DNA from: Halobacteriales archaeon
GTDB taxonomy: Archaea > Halobacteriota > Halobacteria > Halorutilales > JAHENH01
Reading direction: 5' to 3'
NCBI GenBank assembly: GCA_018609935.1
Contig: JAHENH010000145.1
Location: forward strand, 1 to 40,178
DNA: 40,178 nt
Of the stretch, positions 32,936 through 40,178 are shown in pieces. Below the pieces are notes generated by a model. It had not been told where the DNA came from. It searched no databases and was given only the letters and a program-made list of their open reading frames with translations. A program made the position numbers and the translations under genes. Within the stretch, counting starts at the first letter, position 1. Each line of letters opens with the position of its first letter.

Positions 32936-34075
32936 ATGGCATTTGAGATAGATGAAGAATACAGAGCAATAAAAGATGCTGTTAGAGAGTTTGGAAAAAA
33001 TGAAATTGAGCCTGTAGCTAGGGAACATGATGAATCGAGGGAATATCCGTATGATGTTGTACAAAAAGCCGCAGAACTAGATCTTGTTGGCCCTAATATT
33101 CCAGAAGAATATGGTGGAGCAGAAATGGATTTGTTAGCAACTACAATAGTATTTGAGGAACTATGGCATGCAGATCCAGGTATAGGTACATCGATAGCAT
33201 CACGTAGTTTCGGTAGTGAAATGCTAGTTGAATATGGTACAGAAGAACAAAAAAATGAATGGCTTCCAAAGGTAACTTCTGGAGAATCAGCTATGGCTAC
33301 TGCTATAAGTGAACCTGCTCACGGATCAGATGTTGGTAGCATAGAAACCAGAGCTGAAAAAGACGGTGATGAATGGGTCTTAAATGGAAATAAGATGTGG
33401 ATAACTAATGGAAGTATTGCAGATATGGCGGTTGTTATGGCTAAAACAGATCCTGGAAAAAGACATAAAGGAATAACTGCTTTCATAGTACCCACGGATA
33501 ATGAAGGATTTAAACCAGAAAAAATACAGAATAAACTTGGTATACATGCATCAGATCTTGCAGAAATAGTTATAGATAATGTAAGAATACCAGAAGAAAA
33601 TATATTAGGAGAAAAAAACAATGGATTCTATCAGTTAATGGAATTTTTCCCCGAAGGTAGAGTAGGGGTAGCAGGAAGAGCAGTAGGAGTAGCCCAAGCA
33701 GCGCTTGATGCAGCAGTTGACTATGCTAATGAAAGAGAACAGTTTGGAAAACTAATAAAGGAATTCCAAGCAATAAAACATAAAGTAGCGGAGATGGCAA
33801 CATTGGTAGAATCCTCACGTTCTTTAGCATATAGAGCAGCTTCCGAAATTGAAAATGGGAACCGTGAAGAAGGAGGCAAGTTAGCTAGTATGGCCAAATA
33901 TTTTGCAAGTGAAAAAGCAGTAGAGGTAGCAGATGAAGCAATACAAGTACATGGAGGTGCAGGATATGTAACAGACCATCCTGTAGAGCGATATTATAGA
34001 GACTCTAGAATAACAAAGATATATGAAGGAACAAACGAAATACAAAAAACAATAATATCTAGGAGAGTATTATAA
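32936..34075 (+). CDS. Acyl-CoA dehydrogenase
   Basis: FAD enzyme that oxidises an acyl-CoA to the enoyl-CoA, passing electrons to ETF. Length 379, as usual. Signature 1 is AMATAISEPAHGSDVGSIET (about 121-140) and signature 2 is QVHGGAGYVTDHPVERYYRD. The general base is E364 in KIYEGTNEIQ, the position seen in short-, medium- and branched-chain enzymes. VMAKTDPGKRHKGITAF is the flavin-contact segment. It stands between leuA and leuB; a branched-chain substrate is a natural guess but not shown. GAAAGGA precedes the ATG by about 10 bases. Confidence 0.93.
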   Translation: MAFEIDEEYRAIKDAVREFGKNEIEPVAREHDESREYPYDVVQKAAELDLVGPNIPEEYGGAEMDLLATTIVFEELWHADPGIGTSIASRSFGSEMLVEYGTEEQKNEWLPKVTSGESAMATAISEPAHGSDVGSIETRAEKDGDEWVLNGNKMWITNGSIADMAVVMAKTDPGKRHKGITAFIVPTDNEGFKPEKIQNKLGIHASDLAEIVIDNVRIPEENILGEKNNGFYQLMEFFPEGRVGVAGRAVGVAQAALDAAVDYANEREQFGKLIKEFQAIKHKVAEMATLVESSRSLAYRAASEIENGNREEGGKLASMAKYFASEKAVEVADEAIQVHGGAGYVTDHPVERYYRDSRITKIYEGTNEIQKTIISRRVL

Positions 34076-34105
34076 GACAGAAAAACTAAATATATTTAAT
34101 TTTTC

Positions 34106-35206
34106 TTAAAGATTCTCTACTACAGAACTACCAAATTCTTCTGTAGATGCATTACCACCTAAGTCAGGTGTTTTTATATTATCTAATAAAGTCTTTTCTA
34201 AAGCATCCATTACATCATTAGATGCTTTCTTTTCCCCAATGAAATCTAAAAGCATACTACCTGCCCAGATAGTAGCTGTAGGATTAGCTATCCCATCTCC
34301 AGCTATATCTGGAGCACTACCGTGAAGAGGTTCAAAGGTAGAAGTACCTTCAGGGTTTATATTAGCTCCTGGAGAAATACCTAGACCACCTTGTAGCATT
34401 GCACCCAGATCAGTTAATATATCACCAAAAGAATTCGGAGCTAAAACAGTCTGTAACCTATCAGGGTTTCTTACAAATTCCATAGCAGCTGCGTCAACAT
34501 AATAATATTCATGTTCCAATCCATAACTCTTACCAACTTCATCCACTATTTCTCTCCATAATCCATATATCGAGGTCATAACGTTAGCCTTGTCAACAGC
34601 GGTTAATAGATCGTGTCCTTTTTCTGAAGCTCTTTGAAAAGCAAATTCTGTAACTCTCTTAGTACCTTCTCTTGAAGCAACACCTATCTGATATGCTAAT
34701 TCCTCTGAACTAGTTTCAATATCCACATCAAATCTAGCATTATACATACTTCTATCAAGGTTTAATGTTTCCCTAGAATTCCCTTGAACTCTACCACCTA
34801 AGTCAACATAGAAATCCTCAGTATTTTCTCGTATTACTTCAAAATCAATATCCCCAAACTTGTCTAATGGAGAACTAACACCATCAAGTGTCTTTAACGG
34901 ACGAAGGTTCACAAATTGATCTAAGCCAAATCTAAGCTTTAATAAAATTCCTTTCTCAAGCACACCTGGATCAACCCTAGGATCACCTACACTACCAAAA
35001 TAAATAGCTTTATAACTAGAAAGTTCTTCTATAGCATCTTTATCTAATGTCTTACCTTTTTCTAAATAATAATCAGCTCCAAATGGATATTCTATCCAAT
35101 CAATAGAAAAACCGTATTTTTCTCCCGCAGCATCCAAAACTTTCTTTCCTTCCTCTATTACTTCAGGACCTATCCCATCCCCTTCTATAACAGGTATATT
35201 ATACAT
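34106..35206 (-). CDS. leuB: 3-isopropylmalate dehydrogenase (isocitrate/isopropylmalate dehydrogenase family)
   Basis: NAD-dependent beta-decarboxylating dehydrogenase, 366 residues. Family motifs: PVIEGDGIGPEVIEEGKKVL at the start, LRFGLDQFVNLRPLK, IRENTEDFYVDLGG, AVDKANVM with the catalytic Lys, and GDILTDLGAMLQGGLGISPGANIN, followed by EPLHGSAPDIAGDGIANPTA. DPRVDPGVLEKGILLKLR and the length recall tartrate-dehydrogenase-like members, so substrate is not certain. The nearby leuA, leuC and leuD without another LeuB candidate in the window favour isopropylmalate. It is convergent with the acyl-CoA dehydrogenase. Confidence 0.82.
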   Translation of the reverse strand: MYNIPVIEGDGIGPEVIEEGKKVLDAAGEKYGFSIDWIEYPFGADYYLEKGKTLDKDAIEELSSYKAIYFGSVGDPRVDPGVLEKGILLKLRFGLDQFVNLRPLKTLDGVSSPLDKFGDIDFEVIRENTEDFYVDLGGRVQGNSRETLNLDRSMYNARFDVDIETSSEELAYQIGVASREGTKRVTEFAFQRASEKGHDLLTAVDKANVMTSIYGLWREIVDEVGKSYGLEHEYYYVDAAAMEFVRNPDRLQTVLAPNSFGDILTDLGAMLQGGLGISPGANINPEGTSTFEPLHGSAPDIAGDGIANPTATIWAGSMLLDFIGEKKASNDVMDALEKTLLDNIKTPDLGGNASTEEFGSSVVENL

Positions 35207-35351
35207 ACATATAAAAAGGAGAGGTTACTCGAGAAACTTATGAAAAATACCTTTATATAAAATTGACGACCTAAATTGAAATTAAATTACTAAGAATATA
35301 TCTATTATAAAAAATAGGTAGTTCTAAAGTTGAAATTATACTAAGTATTTT

Positions 35352-35936
35352 TTACTTAGCTTGTATCTCTTCAGTTTCAGTTTCTTCTAGGAGATCTAAA
35401 AATTTGGCAACCCACTGAGGATGATCAGGCCATGCTTGAGCAGTAACCAAATTACCATCTACTACTGTATCATCAGACCATTCACCTCCACTTTTTTCTA
35501 TCTCTGATTTAACTGCAGGATAACCAGTACATCTATATCCATCTATTACTCCTGCAGCAGATAATATTTGTATTCCATGACAAATAGAAGCAACAGGTTT
35601 ATTTTTTTCAAAAAAATGTTGTATTATTTCTATAACAGAATTATATGTACGCAGATATTCAGGTGCTCTTCCTCCAGGTATAACTAAGCCATCATATTTT
35701 TCAAGGCTTATTTCATCTATATTAGCTGTTATTTTAAAATCATGTCCTCTTGACTCCATATATGTTTGATCTCCCCTAAAATCATGTATAGCTGTTTTAA
35801 CTGAACTCCCTTCTTTTTTTTCTGGACAAACAGTATCTACATTATGTCCCACCATCTGTAGCGCCTGAAACGGAACCATAGCTTCATAGTCCTCAACATA
35901 ATCTCCTACAATCATTAAAATATTTCTCTCAGACAT
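35352..35936 (-). CDS. DJ-1/PfpI family protein
   Basis: 194-residue protein of the DJ-1/PfpI (class I glutamine amidotransferase-like) fold; members act as deglycases, glyoxalases or chaperones. The nucleophile elbow is VASICHGIQIL, with C119 and H120. An acidic residue in GDYVEDYEAM (E15 or E18) would polarise the Cys. GLVIPGGRAPEYLR is the conserved strand-loop before it. The C-terminus is acidic. Single gene between leuB and ilvD, not clearly linked to amino acid synthesis; it may protect against sugar or dicarbonyl damage. A TATA-like ATATATATAAAAG is about 36 bases upstream. Confidence 0.88.
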   Translation of the reverse strand: MSERNILMIVGDYVEDYEAMVPFQALQMVGHNVDTVCPEKKEGSSVKTAIHDFRGDQTYMESRGHDFKITANIDEISLEKYDGLVIPGGRAPEYLRTYNSVIEIIQHFFEKNKPVASICHGIQILSAAGVIDGYRCTGYPAVKSEIEKSGGEWSDDTVVDGNLVTAQAWPDHPQWVAKFLDLLEETETEEIQAK

Positions 35937-36104
35937 ATTACTAATTAACTAGATAATCCATACTTTTATATATATCGTAAAAATACAAAGTTCCCCTACA
36001 TTATCTACTAAAAACCTATATAAGATTAAAACTTAAACTCTAAAAAGAATTAATTTTAGATATAATAATAGAAAATCCTTATATATCTATAATATAGTAT
36101 AGTT

Positions 36105-37778
36105 CTATTTTATACCTGGATTAGTTATTGCACCCAACTCCGCTGAACTAAAACTTTCACCATAACGCGCTAACACACCAGAACTATAATTTGGTTGAGG
36201 TTTTTCCCATTTTTCAAGTCTAGATTCTATCTCCTTATCTAACAGGTCTACTTCAAGCTTTCTTTCAGGAACATCGATAAGTAATTCATCACCATCTCTA
36301 ACTGCAGCTAGTGGACCACCCATATATGCTTCGGGAGCTACATGTCCAACCATTATTCCCCTTGTTCCACCTGAAAATCTACCATCAGTTATTAATGCTA
36401 CTTCCTCTTCATCATATTGACCAACAACAGCAGCAGTAACACCTAACATTTCCCTCATCCCAGGACCTCCCTGAGGACCTTCATACCTTATTACTATAAC
36501 GTCACCAGGCTCAATTTCCCCTTGTTGTATAGCATCCATAGCCTGCTCTTCAAAATCGAAAACTTTTGCTGTACCCTCAAAAACAGGATCTTTATCAGTA
36601 GTAACTTTTAATACAGCACCTCCAGGAGCTATATTACCCTTTAATATTTTGGTAGTTCCCTTTTTATGTATTGGATTATCGAAAGAACGTACAACTTCAC
36701 CATCAGGCTCAGAATCTATTTTTTCAAGGCCTTCCTCTAAAGTTTCCCCTGTAACAGTTAAAGCTTCTCCATTTAATAGGCCACCATTCCACAGTTCCTT
36801 TAAAACAACTGGAATACCACCAATTTTATCGAGATTAGACATTACATAGTTACCTCCAGGACGTAGATTACACAAGTGAGGAGTATTACTTGAAATTCTA
36901 TCAAAATCTTCTATATCAAGATCTACGCCAACTTCAGAAGCTAAAGCAAGTAAATGTAATACAGCATTTGTTGATCCCCCTATAGCTGATTGTAACGTAA
37001 TTGCGTTCTCAAAAGCAGGTTTAGTTAAAATATCACTAGGGCAAATGTCCTGTTCTATGGTTTGTAAAACAAGCTCTCCAGATCTTTTAGCTACCTCCGA
37101 TCTCTCTTTACTTTCAGCTGGAGGGGAAGCTGAACCTAAAGGTGCTATACCTAATGCCTCAGTTATTGAAGCCATAGTATTAGCAGTATACATTCCAGCA
37201 CAGGATCCAGGACCAGGGCAAGCAACCTGTTCAAGTTCATGTAGTTCAGATTCACTTACTTCTCCTCTAGCATATTTTCCAACATACTCAAAAGCATCTT
37301 GTATAGTTACATCTTCACCTCTATATGTTCCAGGTAAAATAGTTCCACCATATAAAAATACTGTAGGGATGTCCATACGTGCTGCACCCATAAGCATTCC
37401 AGGAAGATTCTTATCACATCCAGCTACAGTAACTAATCCATCAAAATATTCTGCAAAAGAAACTAATTCTACACAGTCAGCTATAACTTCCCTAGATATC
37501 AAAGAAGCTTTCATCCCTTCAGTACCCATTGAAATTGCATCACTTACAGTTGGAGTTCCAAATTCTATAGGGGAACCTTTAGAGGTTTCCACTCCGTGGG
37601 ATGCAGCTTCAGATATTTCATCTAAATGAACATTACAAGGAGTAACATCAGCTGCAGGATTAGGTATCCCAATCAAAGGTTGTTCCAGTTCCTCATCATC
37701 GTATCCCATTGCATGGAACATAGCACGATGAGGTGTTCTCTCAGGTCCTTCCAATATTTTTTTACTACGTAGTACCAT
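36105..37778 (-). CDS. ilvD: Dihydroxy-acid dehydratase
   Basis: Fe-S enzyme that dehydrates dihydroxy acids to 2-oxoisovalerate and 2-oxo-3-methylvalerate, the step after IlvC. Cluster cysteines are in VAGCDKNLPGMLMG and CPGPGSCAGMYTANTM; another Cys lies in PAADVTPCNVHL near the start. ITDGRFSGGTRGIMVGHVAPEA is the hallmark near the C-terminus. The open frame extends to a TTG at 37802 (565 residues), but the TATA box at 37801-37810 overlaps it and lies 26 bases before the ATG at 37778. The mature start is therefore MVLRSKKILEGPERTP (557 residues), which also matches the family N-terminus. Confidence 0.95.
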   Translation of the reverse strand: MVLRSKKILEGPERTPHRAMFHAMGYDDEELEQPLIGIPNPAADVTPCNVHLDEISEAASHGVETSKGSPIEFGTPTVSDAISMGTEGMKASLISREVIADCVELVSFAEYFDGLVTVAGCDKNLPGMLMGAARMDIPTVFLYGGTILPGTYRGEDVTIQDAFEYVGKYARGEVSESELHELEQVACPGPGSCAGMYTANTMASITEALGIAPLGSASPPAESKERSEVAKRSGELVLQTIEQDICPSDILTKPAFENAITLQSAIGGSTNAVLHLLALASEVGVDLDIEDFDRISSNTPHLCNLRPGGNYVMSNLDKIGGIPVVLKELWNGGLLNGEALTVTGETLEEGLEKIDSEPDGEVVRSFDNPIHKKGTTKILKGNIAPGGAVLKVTTDKDPVFEGTAKVFDFEEQAMDAIQQGEIEPGDVIVIRYEGPQGGPGMREMLGVTAAVVGQYDEEEVALITDGRFSGGTRGIMVGHVAPEAYMGGPLAAVRDGDELLIDVPERKLEVDLLDKEIESRLEKWEKPQPNYSSGVLARYGESFSSAELGAITNPGIK

Positions 37779-37800
37779 ATCTCGGAATTCCAATCCAAAC

Positions 37801-37810
37801 AATATAAACC
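37801..37810 (-). promoter_or_regulatory. TATA box of ilvD
   Basis: GGTTTATATT on the minus strand, centred 26 bases before the ATG at 37778. This is textbook spacing for a leaderless archaeal transcript, and it removes the eight-codon TTG extension. Confidence 0.55.
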
Positions 37811-37930
37811 CTCTAGTATTTATCTCTAATTACATAAATATAAACAGAATTTTATTTAGAAAATTCTATTCCAATACTTATTATAAAAATAATTAATACA
37901 ACTATAAGATAATATCTAATAAGATAATAT

Positions 37931-38299
37931 CTATTTTATTTCGTTTTTAATTTTTTTAACATAGTCTTTGCGAACATCTCCTTTAGCATAGAAATTTTTT
38001 ATATTAAAATTTCCTTTATTGAATTTCTCAGTCAGATCAACTATATAATTAATAGCGTCGCTGTATTCTTTAAATTCCTGCCTTAGATGTCTAGCCTCAA
38101 CATCAGCTTCTATATAAAATGATACTTTCCATCCACCTCGCTCAGATCTTCCAGCAGAAACAGTAGGAAGACATACAGGAGGGAATTCTCCACCATTAAA
38201 AATATCTGGTTTATAGCAGATTACTAAACCATTCTCCTCAGACCAAACTTCCCATCCATCAGGAAGATTATCAGAATAGAAATTCGTTGAATCACTCAT
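37931..38299 (-). CDS. DUF5820-like conserved haloarchaeal-type protein
   Basis: 122 residues, soluble. The pattern LPDGWEVWSEENGLVICYKPDIF at the start, FPPVCLPTVSAGR, then GGWKVSFYIEADVEARH and a helix ending FNKGNFNIKNFY recalls a haloarchaeal conserved family that I associate with DUF5820; this is from memory and not certain. It looks like an alpha/beta fold of about four strands with a closing helix. No function is known. Single gene between ilvD and fumC, same strand. Confidence 0.65.
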   Translation of the reverse strand: MSDSTNFYSDNLPDGWEVWSEENGLVICYKPDIFNGGEFPPVCLPTVSAGRSERGGWKVSFYIEADVEARHLRQEFKEYSDAINYIVDLTEKFNKGNFNIKNFYAKGDVRKDYVKKIKNEIK

Positions 38300-38489
38300 T
38301 AACTACTAGAAAGATGGAAAATACAAAAATACTAACGTATAATTTTAAATGATCGTATTTTATTTTTAAATAAGGTATTGACTCATTTTATTAATTAATG
38401 GACGTATGTAATTATTTTGAGGTTAAAGTAAACTTGGTATTATGGATTATAAAAATCTAAAAAGATACATTATGATAGAATTATTAAGT

Positions 38490-39887
38490 TTATAATATAC
38501 CTATTTTTGTCATTTTCTCTGGGTCTAATACTTCATCTAGTTTTTCTTCATCCATTACATCTCTTTCAAGTGCAATTTCTTTTATTGTTTTATCTTCTTT
38601 TAAGGCATTTTTAGCTATATCAGCTGCTTTATCATAACCAATATGGGGAGCCAATGCAGTAACTATTGAAAGGCTTTCTTCAGCATATTTCTCACATACT
38701 TGTTCATTTGCCTCTATTCCAGATATACATAGTTCAGCTAAGGTTTCACTAGAATTTGCTAATAGTTCTATAGACTGTAAAAGATTATGAGCCATAACTG
38801 GCTTCATAACATTTAATTCAAAGTTGCCTGCTTGTCCTCCTATGGATATAGCTGTATTATTACCCGTTACTTGAACAGCTACCTGACATACTGATTCACA
38901 TATAACTGGATTTACTTTTCCAGGCATAATAGAAGAACCTGGTTGTACAGCAGGAAGATCTATTTCTCCTAAGCCTGTTCTTGGACCACTAGACATCCAT
39001 CTTAGATCATTAGCTATCTTCATAAAGGATGAAGCAATTGTGTTTAAAGAACCACTTGCTTCTACTATTGCATCTCTACCAGCTTGAGCTTCAAAATGGT
39101 TTTCGGCTTCTCTAAACTCAATCCCTGTCTTTTGACTTAATTTCTTAACCATTATTTCCGGAAAATCAGTATGCGCATTCATACCAGTACCTACAGCAGT
39201 ACCACCTATAGCGAGTTCAGATAACGAATCTTCACTCTTTTTAATACGTGATATTCCTTTACTTACTTGGCTAGCATAGCCTGAGAACTCCTGGCCTAAA
39301 CGAATTGGTGTAGCATCTTGAAGATGTGTTCGACCCGTTTTCACTATTGTATCAAATTCTTCAGCCTTTGAATTAAGTTCAGACTTAAGTTTTTCTAGGG
39401 AAGGTAGAAGATCTTCTTCAATAGACATCAAAGAAGCAACATGTATCGAGGTAGGTATAACGTCATTACTTGATTGACATTTATTTACATCATCGTTAGG
39501 ATGTACTGCCTTAGATTCTCTTCCCTCTCCAAGAATCTCTGATGCCCTATTAGCTATCACTTCATTTGCATTCATATTTGTACTAGTTCCACTACCAGTT
39601 TGAAATATATCTACTGGGAACTCATCATCATGCCTACCATTTATAACTTCTTTAGAAGCCTCCATAATAGTTTCTGCAATATCATCATCTAATAATCCAA
39701 GTTCTAGGTTAGTTTCAGCAGCTGAAAGTTTAACAAGACCAATAGCACGTATAAATCTCCTATTAAATGTAATATTAGATATAGGGAAATTATCTATAGC
39801 ACGTTGTGTCTGAGCACCATAGAGTGCATCTTTAGGAACTTCTACCTCACCTAGAGAATCCTCCTCTATTCTATATTCATCCGACAT
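38490..39887 (-). CDS. fumC: Class II fumarate hydratase
   Basis: Tricarboxylic acid cycle enzyme that hydrates fumarate to malate without an Fe-S cluster. Length 465. It opens RIEEDSLGEVEVPKDALYGAQTQRA; TGSGTSTNMNANEVIANRA, VHPNDDVNKCQSSNDVIPT and KTGRTHLQDATPIRLGQE are the successive active-site segments. The fumarase/aspartase signature GSSIMPGKVNP holds the catalytic Ser loop. Aspartase is the closest relative. The second-shell residues and the halophile context favour fumarase but do not prove it. Single gene; the TATA-like GTGTAATAAC lies about 25 bases before the ATG. Confidence 0.92.
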   Translation of the reverse strand: MSDEYRIEEDSLGEVEVPKDALYGAQTQRAIDNFPISNITFNRRFIRAIGLVKLSAAETNLELGLLDDDIAETIMEASKEVINGRHDDEFPVDIFQTGSGTSTNMNANEVIANRASEILGEGRESKAVHPNDDVNKCQSSNDVIPTSIHVASLMSIEEDLLPSLEKLKSELNSKAEEFDTIVKTGRTHLQDATPIRLGQEFSGYASQVSKGISRIKKSEDSLSELAIGGTAVGTGMNAHTDFPEIMVKKLSQKTGIEFREAENHFEAQAGRDAIVEASGSLNTIASSFMKIANDLRWMSSGPRTGLGEIDLPAVQPGSSIMPGKVNPVICESVCQVAVQVTGNNTAISIGGQAGNFELNVMKPVMAHNLLQSIELLANSSETLAELCISGIEANEQVCEKYAEESLSIVTALAPHIGYDKAADIAKNALKEDKTIKEIALERDVMDEEKLDEVLDPEKMTKIGIL

Positions 39888-40042
39888 AATTAGAGTTGTC
39901 GTTATTACACAAAAATTATCTGGAATCCATTATCAATCAATAGAAAAAATTAAAGAAATCTCTAAGGCTTAAAATATTATTAAATATATCTATTTCTTAT
40001 ATTTATATATTATCTATATTCATTCAAACCTTGAAAATATAA

Positions 40043-40085
40043 GTGAACTACGTCGACCTTATGGGTTGGGGCTTCTTCCCCTAGA
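40043..40085 (-). mobile_element. Probable right end of an IS200/IS605-type TnpB element
   Basis: On the minus strand, GGGGAAGAAGCCCC (40081-40068) is followed by a second hairpin (CAACCC-ATA-GGTCG region, 40068-40054) and the end GTAGTTCAC (40051-40043). The order GAAGCCCC, hairpin, GTAGTTCAC is what I recall for archaeal TnpB element ends. In active systems this stretch is the 3' part of the guide RNA, with the guide just beyond it. It begins right after the stop of a partial frame. Confidence 0.4.
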
Positions 40086-40178
40086 TTAGTTTAACCCACC
40101 TTTGATTTGATTAGTATGATTAGGTCTGTCAAAGGAAGTAGGGCCCTGGCCCCCACAGCCCGATATCTCCCGTCTCAG
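40086..40178 (-). CDS. C-terminal end of a protein entering from the right edge, possibly TnpB
   Basis: The last 30 codons before a TAA at 40086-40088, open to the window edge. The peptide has LRREISGCGGQGPTSFDRPN, then HTNQIKGGLN, which looks like the variable tail that follows the zinc ribbon in TnpB. The stretch is much richer in G+C than the window. Together with the element end just downstream it suggests an IS200/IS605 or IS1341-type transposon; the diagnostic RuvC and zinc-finger parts lie outside the window, so this is only suggestive. Confidence 0.3.
   Translation of the reverse strand: MRREISGCGGQGPTSFDRPNHTNQIKGGLN

Noticed and set aside
37045..37629. 194-codon plus-strand frame inside ilvD
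   Set aside because: Opposite-strand shadow of the conserved ilvD gene, Ser/Pro-rich with no motif.
1..40178. CRISPR array or tandem repeats
   Set aside because: No regularly spaced direct repeat of 25-40 bases was seen on reading; only an (AT)9 run and short inverted repeats.

Overview
The window is archaeal and AT-rich, about one third G+C by eye. The evidence for archaea is Alba, an XPB helicase paired with a Bax1-type nuclease, a KH-less beta-CASP ribonuclease, NreA with a PCNA-binding tail, a DUF2070 membrane protein, Dph6, and TATA-like boxes about 20-30 nt upstream of leaderless starts. Most gene families and the cluster layouts resemble Haloarchaea: the split Mrp antiporter operon with a long MnhE, the leuA-ilvB-ilvN / leuC-leuD block, and several conserved hypothetical proteins. 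The base composition is far below that of ordinary Haloarchaea. Proteins are rich in both Lys and Asp/Glu. My inference is an AT-rich relative or sister lineage of Haloarchaea; the exact lineage cannot be fixed from this window.

Layout. 1-4.1 kb (minus): an Mrp cation/proton antiporter operon, mnhE-F-G-(MrpA C-terminal part)-B-C-D, with overlapping genes and strong GGAGGTG ribosome sites inside the operon; mnhD runs off the left edge. 4.3-8.1 kb: an amidohydrolase, a tiny zinc-ribbon protein, Dph6, an RNA-processing beta-CASP nuclease, and a small membrane protein split by a +1 frameshift at a T6 run. 8.2-13 kb: a DNA-repair island, with nreA divergent from xpb-bax1, then a zinc-finger gene interrupted by an in-frame TGA. 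13-17.4 kb: two small minus-strand genes (an SRPBCC protein and an unpaired VapB-like antitoxin), RNase HI, DUF2070, and an SppA-like peptidase. 17.5-21.8 kb: a loose region of microproteins, uncharacterised genes, a sugar-nucleotide epimerase, and two candidate structured RNAs. 21.8-25 kb: an SRPBCC protein, Nif3, MsrA and MsrB (separate genes), Alba, and a small membrane protein.

25-37.8 kb holds a nearly complete branched-chain amino acid pathway: leuD, leuC, ilvC, ilvN, ilvB, leuA, leuB and ilvD, with an acyl-CoA dehydrogenase between leuA and leuB and a DJ-1/PfpI protein between leuB and ilvD. IlvB/N, IlvC and IlvD make the 2-oxo acid precursors. LeuA, LeuC/D and LeuB extend the chain; a LeuA-type enzyme, if it acts as citramalate synthase, could also feed isoleucine synthesis. 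ilvC points opposite to its neighbours. Its 3' flank carries a stem-loop resembling an IS200/IS605 end, so an in-place inversion is plausible. 37.9-40.2 kb: a small conserved haloarchaeal-type protein, class II fumarase, and at the right edge what looks like the 3' end of a TnpB gene with its element end.

No rRNA or tRNA gene, CRISPR array or intact insertion sequence was seen. The items most worth checking are the two +1 breaks at T6 runs downstream of leaderless-looking starts (7.7 kb and the 5' end of leuA), the multi-hairpin RNA candidate at 19.4 kb, the in-frame TGA gene at 12.7 kb, and the inverted ilvC.
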